DNA from: Clostridium drakei
GTDB lineage: Bacteria; Bacillota; Clostridia; Clostridiales; Clostridiaceae
Length of the DNA stretch: 64,000 bases
Direction of reading: 5' to 3'
NCBI RefSeq assembly: GCF_000633595.2
Contig: NZ_JIBU02000027.1
Coordinates: forward strand, 1 to 64,000
Shown here: piece after piece, positions 1 to 8,370 of the stretch
Position numbering within the stretch: the first letter of the stretch is position 1
Layout of the letters: each line of letters starts with the position of its first letter
Notes under the pieces: generated by a model
What the model saw: the letters and a program-made list of their open reading frames with translations, nothing else
Told to the model about the DNA's origin: nothing
The model's database searches: none
Position numbers and translations under genes: made by a program

Positions 1-1
1 A

Positions 2-27
2 AGGACTACCGTCCTAAAAATTTTTTA
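2..27 (+). terminator. Possible terminator hairpin at left edge
   Basis: AGGAC (2-6) and GTCCT (11-15) form a 5-bp stem with a 4-nt loop, followed by AAAAATTTTTT. The stem may extend left of the window, so this could be the tail of a terminator for an upstream gene. From here to about 187 I see nothing else; the DNA is AT-rich with no convincing open frame. Confidence 0.3.
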
Positions 28-187
28 ATAAGCTTCTGATATTTTTTAGGATGTGCCAGAGGATATTATTAAAATAGTTTAAATATATAAACTAGGCAAT
101 AAGTATTATGAAAGCTACGTTTTTTATTAAGAGCCATATCATAATGTATTATAAGCAATTTTTCATATTAGAATTACAATAGTTACT

Positions 188-439
188 ACACAGCTTTTTA
201 GGTGGAGGGAGCTTTGAATATATGGTGTATAAAAGCTTTTGAGAGAATTTAGGAGGTCTTATGTCTAAAATTTAAAAAATCTCGTAATTTGAATCAGGAC
301 GATTCAAGCCGCGAAAGTCCCAGGACGGGACATTTGAGCGGGTAGAGATTTTTAAAATTTTAGACATTAGAGCCCCTTAATAAACGGTTGGCTTTTATAC
401 ACCATATATTCAATGCGGACTCCACCTAAAAAGCTGTGT
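188..439 (+). ncRNA. Long structured palindromic element, copy P1 (type with twin AGGAC hairpins)
   Basis: The arm starting ACACAGCTTTTTAGGTGGAG at 188 is mirrored by CTCCACCTAAAAAGCTGTGT ending at 439, and pairing continues inward with interruptions for about 100 nt. The apex (about 284-346) holds two small hairpins, GAATC-AGGAC-GATTC and GTCCC-AGGAC-GGGAC, separated by AAGCCGCGAAAG and followed by CATTTGAGCGGGTAG. The same apex and the same internal loops (CGGA on the 3' side; TCTTATG opposite CATTAGA) recur in the element at 22524-22797 on the other strand, although the stem sequences differ. Strand is assigned by the apex. It lies just upstream of the MerR gene promoter, so it is not in that transcript. 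It could be a structured RNA or a palindromic mobile element; I do not recognise a named family. Confidence 0.75.
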
Positions 440-454
440 CGCATTATTTTTATA

Positions 455-485
455 TTGACTCTAACGTAACGTGATAGTATATAGT
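455..485 (+). promoter_or_regulatory. MerR-type promoter/operator of the TipAS regulator
   Basis: A -35 box TTGACT (455-460) and a -10 box TATAGT (480-485) are separated by 19 bp, the over-long spacing typical of MerR-activated promoters. The spacer contains CTAACGTAACGTGATAG, an imperfect inverted repeat. The arrangement suggests that the MerR protein encoded just downstream autoregulates by DNA untwisting; this is inferred from spacing. Confidence 0.6.
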
Positions 486-519
486 ATAGTTATGCTGAAG
501 GAAAGGAGGTACAGGATTT

Positions 520-1257
520 TTGGAACTGAAAATTAACGAAGTTGCAAAATTAACAGGAGTTACAGTGAGAACTCTTCATTATTATGATGAAATAGGTTTG
601 CTTAAGCCAAGCAAGGTTTCTGAGGCGAGTTATCGTTTATATGATGACGATGCTATTGAGTTGCTTCAACAAATATTATTTTTCAAAGAGTTGGATTTTC
701 CACTTAATGAAATTAAAGAAATTGTTAAAAGTGCATCATTTGATAGAACGGAAGCACTAAAAAAGCATAAAGAGCTTCTTAGTAAAAAACGTAAAAGAAT
801 TGATAAGCTAATAAAGCTTGTAGAAAAAACAATAGAAGGAGAATGTAATATGAGTTTTAAGGAATTTGATAATATTGATTTTGAAAATGCAAGAAAGAAA
901 TATGCAAAGGAAGTTAAAGAACGCTGGGGAAAAACTGATGCTTATGTTGAGAGTGAAACAAAGACTAAAAAGTATGGTAAAGAACAGTGGAAGCAGGTAA
1001 ATGAAGAAGGTGGAGATATTTTAAAGGCTTTTGCTGAGAATAGAGAAAAAAGTGCTGATAGTAAAGAAGTTCAAGCACTTGTTAAAGAATGGCAGGATTA
1101 CATTACAAAAAGATTTTACAAATGTACTAATGAAATTTTAAAAGGCCTTGGACTTATGTATTTACAGGATGAACGTTTTAAAGAAAATATTGATGGTTAT
1201 GGCAAGGGAACAGCAGAATTTATATCACAAGCAATTGCAATTTACTGCACAAAGTAA
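520..1257 (+). CDS. MerR-family transcriptional regulator with C-terminal TipAS domain (TipAL-like)
   Basis: The protein has 245 aa. Residues 1-70 form a MerR winged helix-turn-helix (TVRTLHYYDEIGLLKPS is the classic second-helix signature), about 75-112 a charged coiled-coil dimerisation helix, and about 115-245 a TipAS-type ligand domain with the family's helical pattern (KYAKEVKERWG; YGKGTAEFISQAIAIYC). TipAL proteins bind thiopeptides and other amphipathic compounds and activate transcription, usually including their own gene. The start is TTG at 520, 10 nt after AAGGAGGT; no ATG lies in an equivalent position. It appears to be monocistronic. An internal ATG after GAAGGAGAATGTAATATG (near codon 111) could give a free TipAS domain, as the internal start does in Streptomyces tipA; that parallel is inference. 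Family assignment is firm, the ligand unknown. Confidence 0.9.
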   Translation: MELKINEVAKLTGVTVRTLHYYDEIGLLKPSKVSEASYRLYDDDAIELLQQILFFKELDFPLNEIKEIVKSASFDRTEALKKHKELLSKKRKRIDKLIKLVEKTIEGECNMSFKEFDNIDFENARKKYAKEVKERWGKTDAYVESETKTKKYGKEQWKQVNEEGGDILKAFAENREKSADSKEVQALVKEWQDYITKRFYKCTNEILKGLGLMYLQDERFKENIDGYGKGTAEFISQAIAIYCTK

Positions 1258-1265
1258 ATGAAAGG

Positions 1266-1416
1266 ATATCAAGTGATTCTTAGACTCAGGTGGAGTTTGC
1301 TTGTGAGGAATACCTCTTTCCATTTGAGTCTTAGAAGAACTTATCCAGATGCGTAGCAGTGCTTATCTCCCATTTGAAGAAGATGGGGGGATTAGCAATG
1401 GTAGCGGTCGGATACA
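1266..1416 (+). repeat. Dispersed structured element, full copy A1
   Basis: It begins ATCAAGTGATTCTTAGACTC 8 nt after the MerR stop and ends near GGTAGCGGTCGGAT. It forms two hairpins: the first pairs TTCTTAGACTCAGGTGGA with TCCATTTGAGTCTTAGAA; the second pairs GCTTATCTCCCAT with ATGGGGGGATTAGC. It is clearly homologous to the minus-strand copy at 29051-29196, including the intervening GGAGTTTGCTTRTGAGGAAT segment. The foot of the second hairpin changes from TGCT/AGCA here to CCGT/ACGG there, keeping pairing. Partial copies occur at 16965-17035, 30410-30430 and 31585-31625. Confidence 0.8.
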
Positions 1417-1533
1417 AAGTTATTTTTCATATTTGAATGTGCACTAGCTGAAAATAAAGACTATATTTTTAATATTTTTCAATGAGAAAAATATTAAGAA
1501 AAAAATCAACAAGCACCATAAAGCACTGAAAGT

Positions 1534-1606
1534 ATTAAATTTCACAATAAGAAGCGACCATGAAGAGAACATAATTGGTTATTACTGTGAAATTTAATGC
1601 TATTTT
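1534..1606. terminator. Hairpin between convergent genes
   Basis: ATTAAATTTCACAATAA (1534-1550) pairs with TTATTACTGTGAAATTTAAT (1579-1598), followed by TATTTTT on the plus strand. It lies between the MerR gene with its repeat element and the convergent NADH oxidase gene, so it may end transcription from the left. The loop is long (about 28 nt). A smaller hairpin, ATATTTTTC/GAAAAATAT, sits at about 1471-1494. Nothing else is visible in 1417-1679. Confidence 0.5.
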
Positions 1607-1679
1607 TGGGGGTTTCAAAGTGAATTAATTTAGTTTGAAAAACATAATTAAATGAAGTACTCTTATACTAGTTTTTATA

Positions 1680-3008
1680 TTATTCAGCACTTAATCCTGC
1701 TAAATTTAACAAATTCCAAGGTTTATTGTAATGTGGCTGGAAAAAGAAATCAACAAAAGCCAGTTCATCTATAGTCATTTTATTTTGAATACACACTGAC
1801 ATTGTATTTATGGATTGAGTTAAATCGGCCTTTGAAACAATTTGAGCACCTAAAATCCTTTTAGAGTCTTTTTCATAAACTACTTTTAGTTGTGCTAAAT
1901 CATAAGTAGGCATAAATTCTGGACGGTAGTTATCTTCAACCATTACTGTTTTGATATTTATTCCATATGCTTTGGCAGAATTTTCAGTTAAACCTGTAGA
2001 GGCTATGTTATAATCATAGATTTTAATTCCAGAAGTTCCTTGAGTACCCATATATTTTGTAGTTGGCTTAACTAAGTTTCTAGCAACTAATGTACCCATA
2101 CGAACTGCGTTTGTAGCTAGTGGAATATATTCTTGCTTTTCTATTGGATTATATTTAACAGCACAGCTATCTCCAGCTGCATATATATCTTTTTTACTAG
2201 TATGCATATATTCGTCTACCACAATAGCACCATTGCCTAACATTTCAAGCTGTCCTTTAAATAGTTCTGTGCTTGGTTTGAAACCAATAGAAAGTATAAT
2301 TAAATCTGCTTCATATTGGCCCTTATTTGTAATTACTTTTGAAACTTTTCCATCTACACCCTCAAATCTTATAACTGTCTCACCTAAAGCCAATTTAATA
2401 GCATGGTCTGATAAAGCTTTTTCTGCTTTATCTGTAAATTCTTTATCTAAATATTTGCTTAAAATGCGATCCTGACTATCAATTAGCGTTACCTTTTTAT
2501 TATTCATTTCAAAGGATTCTACTAGTTCAACACCTATATACCCTGCGCCTATAACCACTATATTGTTGGCTTTTTGAGATTTTTCAATTATAGTGTTTGA
2601 GTGGTAATAATTTTTGGATATCAATATATTTTCTAAATTGCTTCCATCAACCTTAGGAAGTATTGGCCATGAACCAGTTGTTACTATTAATTTATCAAAG
2701 GTATCTTCAAACTCTTCTTTTGATTTTAAATTACGAACCTTAAGTTTTTTTTCATCTATGTCAACGGATACTACGTCATGAGACATTTTAGTGGATACTC
2801 CTAATTCCGCCAATTTTTCTGGTGAACTATAAAACAATCCCTTAGGATCTTTTACTATTCCTGCTACATATAATGCTATTCCACAAGATAAAAATGAAAT
2901 TGTATCATTTCTCTCATATACAGTTATTTTTGCATCTGGATATAATTTAGAGCAGTTTACCACAGCAGAAGTTCCAGCATGGGTACAACCTATGACAACT
3001 ATTTTCAT
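1680..3008 (-). CDS. nox: NADH oxidase, water-forming (pyridine nucleotide-disulfide oxidoreductase family)
   Basis: The protein has 442 aa. The N-terminal FAD-binding motif (VVIGCTHAGTSAV, residues 4-16) is followed by the single redox-active cysteine Cys42 in SFLSCGIALY, the signature of Nox/CoA-disulfide reductase-type enzymes that cycle through a Cys-sulfenic acid. The NAD(P)-binding motif VVIGAGYIGVELVE lies near 150-163, the second FAD motif DIYAAGDSCAV near 275, and the C-terminal dimerisation domain contains DFFFQPHYNKPW. The family reduces O2 to water with NADH, regenerating NAD+ and removing oxygen in anaerobes. Length matches Nox; CoA-disulfide reductase is the main alternative and cannot be excluded by reading. 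It starts at ATG after AAGGAGG and is transcribed alone, convergent with the MerR gene. Confidence 0.88.
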   Translation of the reverse strand: MKIVVIGCTHAGTSAVVNCSKLYPDAKITVYERNDTISFLSCGIALYVAGIVKDPKGLFYSSPEKLAELGVSTKMSHDVVSVDIDEKKLKVRNLKSKEEFEDTFDKLIVTTGSWPILPKVDGSNLENILISKNYYHSNTIIEKSQKANNIVVIGAGYIGVELVESFEMNNKKVTLIDSQDRILSKYLDKEFTDKAEKALSDHAIKLALGETVIRFEGVDGKVSKVITNKGQYEADLIILSIGFKPSTELFKGQLEMLGNGAIVVDEYMHTSKKDIYAAGDSCAVKYNPIEKQEYIPLATNAVRMGTLVARNLVKPTTKYMGTQGTSGIKIYDYNIASTGLTENSAKAYGINIKTVMVEDNYRPEFMPTYDLAQLKVVYEKDSKRILGAQIVSKADLTQSINTMSVCIQNKMTIDELAFVDFFFQPHYNKPWNLLNLAGLSAE

Positions 3009-3145
3009 TATATTTCCTCCTTAAAACTTCATATGTCTTTATGATGCCCTAGCATTTTATGTCCTACTCATAATACTTATGTTTATACTGTATAATAATC
3101 AATATTTATTGTTTTTAAGAATTAACTATAAAAAATGTAGGATAT

Positions 3146-4738
3146 CTAATAACTTTTAAGTCTGATATTTTTAATCACTATTGAAGCCACCGTCAAACAA
3201 GCTCCAATAACTAAAAATATAACTGGAATATGGAACATTGCAGACTTTGTGGTAAGTCCAAGAAAATCTAAACTTGGTAAGCTATTTAATATACCCAGGT
3301 ACCATAAAATAATATAAGTTATTTCAAAGGCAGTAGAACTTCCAGCAATGTTTCCAATAAAAATTCCTAAGGTATTTACAAAGAAAGAACCAATTAAAAT
3401 ATAAAGAATTCCTAAAAAGTTATGCAGCAGCAAAAACTTTATTATAACAGCTGTATTTATAAATACAGTGAATAAAATTCCAGCAGCAGCTGAATTTAAA
3501 GGCTCTATATTTCTATAGTTTTTATAAGTCAAAAGATAATCTTCCATATTAAAAGCTCTTTGAACAGTAGATAATTTAGACCATATGAAAACAGGTAGAA
3601 TCCATATGGTTGGAATTAAAAATTTATTTAAGTTATCACCATTTGCAAAAAATATTCCTATAGAGCAGAAGATGATGGCTGCATACCAGTATAAACTAGG
3701 AGAAACGACTACAATTTTAAGATTGCTTTTTAGTATGCTAAGGTTATTCATATAAGTTTTGTTTTCAAAAATCTTAGTCAAAACTGTTTTTTTACAAGGA
3801 ATATATTTTGCTTCTTTTGTAAGCTTATTAGCTATTGTAGATGGTTTTGTTCTAATAAGAGAATTACTTTTGAAAAACATGGAGGCTAAAAAGAGTAAAA
3901 GGATTCCTATAAAAATCCAAAATAATCTTTGGAACAATATGTTAAAACCAAGGTTTGCATTATTCATTATAAAAGTTTTAATATTTCCATGAAGGGGTCC
4001 ACTTGTGCCAAGACTGAAAGAATCTATATTAGAAAACTCTTTAAAAGCATGCTTTAATTGTTCTGATATTATTTTGGCAGCAGTATTCATCCCAAAAACA
4101 TCTGCTAAAGTAGAAGTTCTGTTTTGAATGGAATATATGATTATTCCAGACCAGGTAAAGAAGTATACTACATTTCCAAAAGAGTTCCTTAGAAAAGGAA
4201 TGATTTCAAAAATTATTGCTATAACTGCTGTAAGAAAGCAAGCTGGTACTGCTAATATTAAAAATGGTGTTAAAAGCTTAATTGGCTGCAAATAATAGCT
4301 TTCACCTCTAGCAAATTGCATTAAAACAGTAATTGCAACAACTACAAGCATTTGAGTGAGAAGAAACAGTAAATTGCCAAAGGCTTTTCCAAATATAAAT
4401 ACCCAGGATTTTGTTCCTATAGAAGCTGTCATTTCGCCTATTAAAAGTTCTTTTTCTCTCTTTATAGAATTTCTAACAAAGTAAAATCCAATCAAAGTCA
4501 CAACACTAATAAAGGCCATAGTAGAAACCCAGCCAAGCCATACAGAATTATAAACTCCTCTATAAAAATATCCTTCAAAAGAATAGGTTAAGGTATAATA
4601 AAAACTGCTGTTGTTTTCTGGGAAGAATAAATAGCATATATACATCATTAAAAGACTTATAATAAGTGTGGTTTTGCTTCTTATTCTATCTAAAAAATCA
4701 GATATTCCTATGTAGTAAATTTCATGTAGACTATTCAA
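3146..4738 (-). CDS. ABC transporter permease, multi-span, partner of the adjacent ATPase
   Basis: About 530 aa if it starts at the TTG at 4738, which is preceded by AAGAGGTGG and overlaps the ATPase stop by 8 nt; the open frame extends further upstream inside the ATPase gene but without a ribosome site. About 12 hydrophobic segments are visible (for example LIISLLMMYICYLFF, LIGSFFVNTLGIFIGNIAG and a final VIFLVIGACLTVASIVI). It has no FtsX or MacB large extracytoplasmic domain and resembles ABC-2-type exporter membrane subunits. Translational coupling to the ATPase and the upstream two-component system suggest an envelope-stress or peptide exporter; the substrate is unknown. Confidence 0.75.
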   Translation of the reverse strand: MNSLHEIYYIGISDFLDRIRSKTTLIISLLMMYICYLFFPENNSSFYYTLTYSFEGYFYRGVYNSVWLGWVSTMAFISVVTLIGFYFVRNSIKREKELLIGEMTASIGTKSWVFIFGKAFGNLLFLLTQMLVVVAITVLMQFARGESYYLQPIKLLTPFLILAVPACFLTAVIAIIFEIIPFLRNSFGNVVYFFTWSGIIIYSIQNRTSTLADVFGMNTAAKIISEQLKHAFKEFSNIDSFSLGTSGPLHGNIKTFIMNNANLGFNILFQRLFWIFIGILLLFLASMFFKSNSLIRTKPSTIANKLTKEAKYIPCKKTVLTKIFENKTYMNNLSILKSNLKIVVVSPSLYWYAAIIFCSIGIFFANGDNLNKFLIPTIWILPVFIWSKLSTVQRAFNMEDYLLTYKNYRNIEPLNSAAAGILFTVFINTAVIIKFLLLHNFLGILYILIGSFFVNTLGIFIGNIAGSSTAFEITYIILWYLGILNSLPSLDFLGLTTKSAMFHIPVIFLVIGACLTVASIVIKNIRLKSY

Positions 4739-5612
4739 TGTTTCCACCTCTTTTTCTTGAGGTATAATAAATATAAGCATCTTCAAGAGTAGGGGACACA
4801 CTTGAGGCATTTAGTAAGGGTTTTGATTCTGATATTACTCTTATAACCATTCCTTCATTTCTTCTTACTATATTTCCTGTTATATAATTGTCCTTTATTT
4901 TTTTAAGGTGACTTTCTTCAGTTAAACATTCCCATACTATTCCCTCTAATGAATTTAAAAGTTCTTCGTTTTTACAAAAACACATGAGCTTACCCTTATC
5001 AATAAGAACTATTTTTTCAGCTGAAGCTTCTACATCAGACACTATATGGGTAGACAAGATTATTATTTTATCTTTTGATAAACTATTAATTAGATTTCTA
5101 AAGTTCATTCTTTCATTGGGATCTAATCCTACGGTTGGTTCATCTACTATAAGAATTTTAGGATCGTTTAAAAGAGCTTGTGCAATGCCTATTCTCTGCT
5201 TCATACCGCCAGAATAATTTCCAATACTTTTATTTGCAGCATCTCTAAGATTTAGTAAATCAATAAGTTCATTTATTCTATTTACTGCTTTTTTCATGTT
5301 AAGTCCTTTTAAAGCTGCCATGTATTTTAAAAATTCAACAGCAGTTAAATTGGGAAATACCCCAAAGCTTTGGGGTAAATATCCTAAAGCATGTCTAAGT
5401 TCATCACCATTTTTATGAATGTCACATCCATTCCAGGTAATAACACCTTCTGTTGGCTTTGAAACTGTAGCTATCATCTTCATTAGTGTTGACTTGCCAG
5501 CACCATTTGCACCTAAAAGACCTATGATTCCTCTTTCTAATTCCAGATTAAAATTTGAAAGAGCTGTAAAATTATTTGAGTATTTTTTTGAAACATTTTT
5601 AATTGAAAGCAT
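4731..5612 (-). CDS. ABC transporter ATP-binding protein
   Basis: The protein has 293 aa. Walker A is GANGAGKST (near 34-42), the Q-loop is LPQSFGVFP, the signature YSGGMKQRIGIAQ, Walker B ILIVDEPTVGLDP and the H-loop LSTHIV. A C-terminal extension of about 80 residues ending SVSPTLEDAYIYYTS is typical of ATPases of ABC-2 exporters such as bacitracin/lantibiotic (BcrA/CcmA-like) types. It starts with ATG after GGAGG. It overlaps the permease gene and lies 198 nt downstream of the sensor kinase on the same strand, so the four genes from 7943 down to 3146 may be co-regulated. Confidence 0.88.
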   Translation of the reverse strand: MLSIKNVSKKYSNNFTALSNFNLELERGIIGLLGANGAGKSTLMKMIATVSKPTEGVITWNGCDIHKNGDELRHALGYLPQSFGVFPNLTAVEFLKYMAALKGLNMKKAVNRINELIDLLNLRDAANKSIGNYSGGMKQRIGIAQALLNDPKILIVDEPTVGLDPNERMNFRNLINSLSKDKIIILSTHIVSDVEASAEKIVLIDKGKLMCFCKNEELLNSLEGIVWECLTEESHLKKIKDNYITGNIVRRNEGMVIRVISESKPLLNASSVSPTLEDAYIYYTSRKRGGNIE

Positions 5613-5769
5613 AATATTTCCTCCTAAATTTAAGTTGTAAAATTATCTAATGATTATCCACCTTAATACTTCAAGTCACTCTATAAAAGTAACTATGTAA
5701 TATCTATTTATTTTAAATAGAAGTAAAGATCGGACTTACACCTTAGATAAACTCACTTAAAATAATAAT

Positions 5770-5800
5770 AGATTAGCCTTAATATAAAGCTAATCTAACA
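5770..5800 (-). terminator. Weak terminator after sensor kinase gene
   Basis: AGATTAGC (5770-5777) and GCTAATCT (5789-5796) form an 8-bp stem. On the minus strand the hairpin is followed by TATTATTATTTT. It lies between the kinase stop (5811) and the ABC ATPase, so the two gene pairs may be separate or only partly coupled. Confidence 0.5.
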
Positions 5801-5810
5801 TTAATAAATT

Positions 5811-7247
5811 CTAAAATTTAAGAGGAATAGATATAATAAATAAATTATTTAGGGATTCACTAGGAGTAAGTTTAATATCTCCACCATGTTTTTTTATAAT
5901 TTTTTTCGTTATAGCTAGGCCTAAACCACTTCCACCAGCACTAATTTCTGATTTTACGAAGGGTTCAAATATTGTATCTCTAATTGATTTGTCAATATAA
6001 TGTCCATTATTGCCAATTTGTAAAATTACATTGTTATCTTCTAAGTAACAAGAAATCCTTAATTTTGTGTAATCTTCATTATGATTTAAAGCATTATTAA
6101 AAATGTTGGAGATTGCTCTTTTCATAAGCTTTTCATCAAATTTAAATGTAATAGGATAATCACTGATGTTGAGTTCTAGGTTAAAGTGCTTATTTTGAAA
6201 TTCTTCATAGTATTCTACAATAAGACGTCTAAGCCATTCAGTAAAGTTAAGCTTTACTAAAGAAGGGCTATATTCTGAATCTTCCAGTTTTGAAAGTGCA
6301 AATAGATCTTCAATGAGTACTGTAGAGTATATTGCTTTATTATGTATTATCTTTAAGAATTTTTCTTTCTCCTCTAAGGTTACATTTTCCTCTAGCAAAA
6401 GCTTGGAGAATCCCTGAATAGAGGTTATAGGTGTTTTCAAATCATGAGATATATCAACTAAAAGTCTTTTTTTACTCTCATCTATTCTTTTATTTTCTTC
6501 TTTGACTTTTTCAAGTTCTATTACCATTTCATTAAATTCAGTTTCAACATCTTGAAGCTCTCTTAAACCTTTTACATTAGCTCTAGTGCCATAATCCAGC
6601 TTTTTTAAGTTTTTTATGCTGTAAATAAAGTTTTTAAGAGGGTTTGTTATAAATTTAGAGCTTATAAGACTGCAAATATATAAACCTATTAACAAATAAA
6701 GAAATTGAGTTAAATATAGTATTCCATAAACCTTAAAAGAAAGAAGGCTGTCGGCTTTAGTATATAAATTAGGTTTATAGATAAAGGAAAGTGTGAGTTT
6801 CCTTCTATCAATTTTATAAAGAAAAAGATAGGGTTCGCCATGTTTTCCTTTTACTGAAAATACTTCCCCATAATAAGGACTTTCAGATGAATAATTTCCA
6901 ACAGAAGATAATCTAAATAGTTGTTCATCATTGTATTGCATTATACTATCTTTTTTTTCACCTTTTACATAGATTACTTTCCTATCTTCATTGAGAACTT
7001 CTTCCCAGGCACCTATTTTAGAAAGAAAACCTAAATTTATTTTATCAAAGTCTTCATTATAATAAGAAGACATTGGTATATTATTGATTTGTTCATTATT
7101 AAAAACAAGCTTTTTTACTATAAAGGCTGAGGATTTATAGGATAATTGTATAATTACATACAATACTAGAAAGGTTATTAAACAATTTATTATAAGAAAG
7201 TTTTTTACACCTAATTTTTTCTTAATAATATTAAAGTCAAACTTCAT
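5811..7247 (-). CDS. Sensor histidine kinase (HAMP, HisKA, HATPase_c)
   Basis: The protein has 478 aa. Transmembrane helices lie near residues 18-40 and 180-202 and flank an extracytoplasmic sensor of about 140 aa; a HAMP linker follows (about 200-255), then the phospho-accepting His in DISHDLKTPITS (about His266), the N box (NIFNNALNHNED) and the G2 box GGSGLGLAITKKI. All catalytic motifs are intact. The large outside domain distinguishes it from the intramembrane-sensing BceS type found at 10881. Its cognate regulator ends 3 nt upstream. The signal is unknown; the neighbouring exporter and DUF4097-like protein suggest envelope stress. Confidence 0.9.
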   Translation of the reverse strand: MKFDFNIIKKKLGVKNFLIINCLITFLVLYVIIQLSYKSSAFIVKKLVFNNEQINNIPMSSYYNEDFDKINLGFLSKIGAWEEVLNEDRKVIYVKGEKKDSIMQYNDEQLFRLSSVGNYSSESPYYGEVFSVKGKHGEPYLFLYKIDRRKLTLSFIYKPNLYTKADSLLSFKVYGILYLTQFLYLLIGLYICSLISSKFITNPLKNFIYSIKNLKKLDYGTRANVKGLRELQDVETEFNEMVIELEKVKEENKRIDESKKRLLVDISHDLKTPITSIQGFSKLLLEENVTLEEKEKFLKIIHNKAIYSTVLIEDLFALSKLEDSEYSPSLVKLNFTEWLRRLIVEYYEEFQNKHFNLELNISDYPITFKFDEKLMKRAISNIFNNALNHNEDYTKLRISCYLEDNNVILQIGNNGHYIDKSIRDTIFEPFVKSEISAGGSGLGLAITKKIIKKHGGDIKLTPSESLNNLFIISIPLKF

Positions 7248-7250
7248 GAT

Positions 7251-7943
7251 TTAATTACCTTCAAATATATAACCAAGACCTCTTATAGTCTTGATAAACT
7301 TAGGTTCTTTAGGATTGTCCTCTATTTTTTCTCTTAACTTACTTATATAAACCATTATAATTTTTTCATCTCCAAGATAACATTGTCCCCATACCTCTTC
7401 ATATAATTGACCTTTAGTAAAAACCTTATTTTTATTTTTCATAAAAAAGCACATAAGTTTATACTCAAAGGAGGTCAGCTGAACTTCCATATCATCCTTA
7501 TATACTTTACAGCTTCCTTCATCCAACTTTAGATGCTTATTAATAATTGTGAGATTATTTTCTTCCTTATTGTTGTTAAATATGGTACTTCTTCTTAAAA
7601 GTGCTTTAACTCTTGCAATAAGTTCTAGAGTATTAAAGGGCTTGGCAAGATAATCATCTGCACCAAGGAATAGACCATCAATTTTATCAATATCTTCGCC
7701 TTTAGCAGATAAGAATATTATAGGAGTGCTGCTTTTTTCTCTAATTTTTCTTAAAACTTCTTTTCCATCAAGACCAGGCATCATTATATCTAGTACTACA
7801 ATATCTATTTGCTCCTTTTGAAAAATTTCTAAGGCCTCTTTGCCATTAAATGCTTTATAGGTATTGTATCCATTATTCTTCATATAAAAATCTATCAACT
7901 CTACAATTTCTTTGTCGTCATCTACAATTAAAATTGAATTCAT
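7251..7943 (-). CDS. Response regulator, OmpR/PhoB family
   Basis: The protein has 230 aa. The receiver domain (1-115) has the acidic pocket (VDDD), the phospho-acceptor Asp in IVVLDIMMPGLDG (about Asp53), the Thr/Ser (FLSAKG) and the Lys (LAKPFN). The C-terminal winged helix (about 130-228) carries GQLYEEVWGQCYLGDEKI and TIRGLGYIFEG. It is the first gene of a tightly spaced regulator-kinase pair. Its gene faces the DUF4097-like gene across a 427-nt gap with direct repeats of the type bound by such regulators. Confidence 0.92.
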   Translation of the reverse strand: MNSILIVDDDKEIVELIDFYMKNNGYNTYKAFNGKEALEIFQKEQIDIVVLDIMMPGLDGKEVLRKIREKSSTPIIFLSAKGEDIDKIDGLFLGADDYLAKPFNTLELIARVKALLRRSTIFNNNKEENNLTIINKHLKLDEGSCKVYKDDMEVQLTSFEYKLMCFFMKNKNKVFTKGQLYEEVWGQCYLGDEKIIMVYISKLREKIEDNPKEPKFIKTIRGLGYIFEGN

Positions 7944-8370
7944 ATTTTTAACTCCTTATATAATCTTTAAATTTCCCTAATATTGGTTTAGTTCATTTAT
8001 TTTTGCACTATTCTGGAGAAATGCTTTTAAGTTTAGTTGGAAAGGCATTTCTTATAAAAATTCTACTTAAAAATGGCAAACATTTGATGACCTTCTATAT
8101 TAAGTAGTTTAATATCCATATTAATTTACGTCAAGTTTTGGAATATGAGGTATTAAAATGCTGCCCAGGCTTGTAAGAATGTGCTTATGAGTAGAATAGC
8201 CCTTCAATATATATTCCCGTAAAAATAAAAATTATCATAAAATTAAGCTCCTATTAATTTTACATTAATAATACATTAAACCCAGCAGTATATACTCATA
8301 TTAAGCTTGAAAAATTAGCATGCGGAACAAAACTAAAAGCTTCAAAACATATTATACGGAGGTACTAATC
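7944..8370. other. Divergent intergenic region between regulator and DUF4097-like genes
   Basis: No gene is evident. AGAAATGC...GCATTTCT (about 8018-8054) forms a small hairpin with a long loop. Near the right end the direct repeat TACATTA-N4-TACATTA (8261-8278) occurs. The rest is unremarkable AT-rich DNA with a GC-richer patch around 8160-8190. Confidence 0.5.
8261..8278 (+). promoter_or_regulatory. Direct heptamer repeat, candidate response-regulator site
   Basis: TACATTA at 8261-8267 is repeated exactly at 8272-8278, an 11-bp period that places both on one DNA face, as for OmpR/PhoB-family dimers. It is about 90 nt upstream of the DUF4097-like start. The link to the regulator at 7251-7943 is inferred from position. 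Confidence 0.35.

Noticed and set aside
188-439. Insertion sequence with terminal inverted repeats
   Set aside because: The inverted repeats are joined by only about 60 nt with no room for a transposase, and the arms differ between copies, unlike IS ends.
3759-3992. Short plus-strand frames inside minus-strand genes (several places)
   Set aside because: They lie wholly antisense to well-supported genes and have no ribosome sites or recognisable domains.
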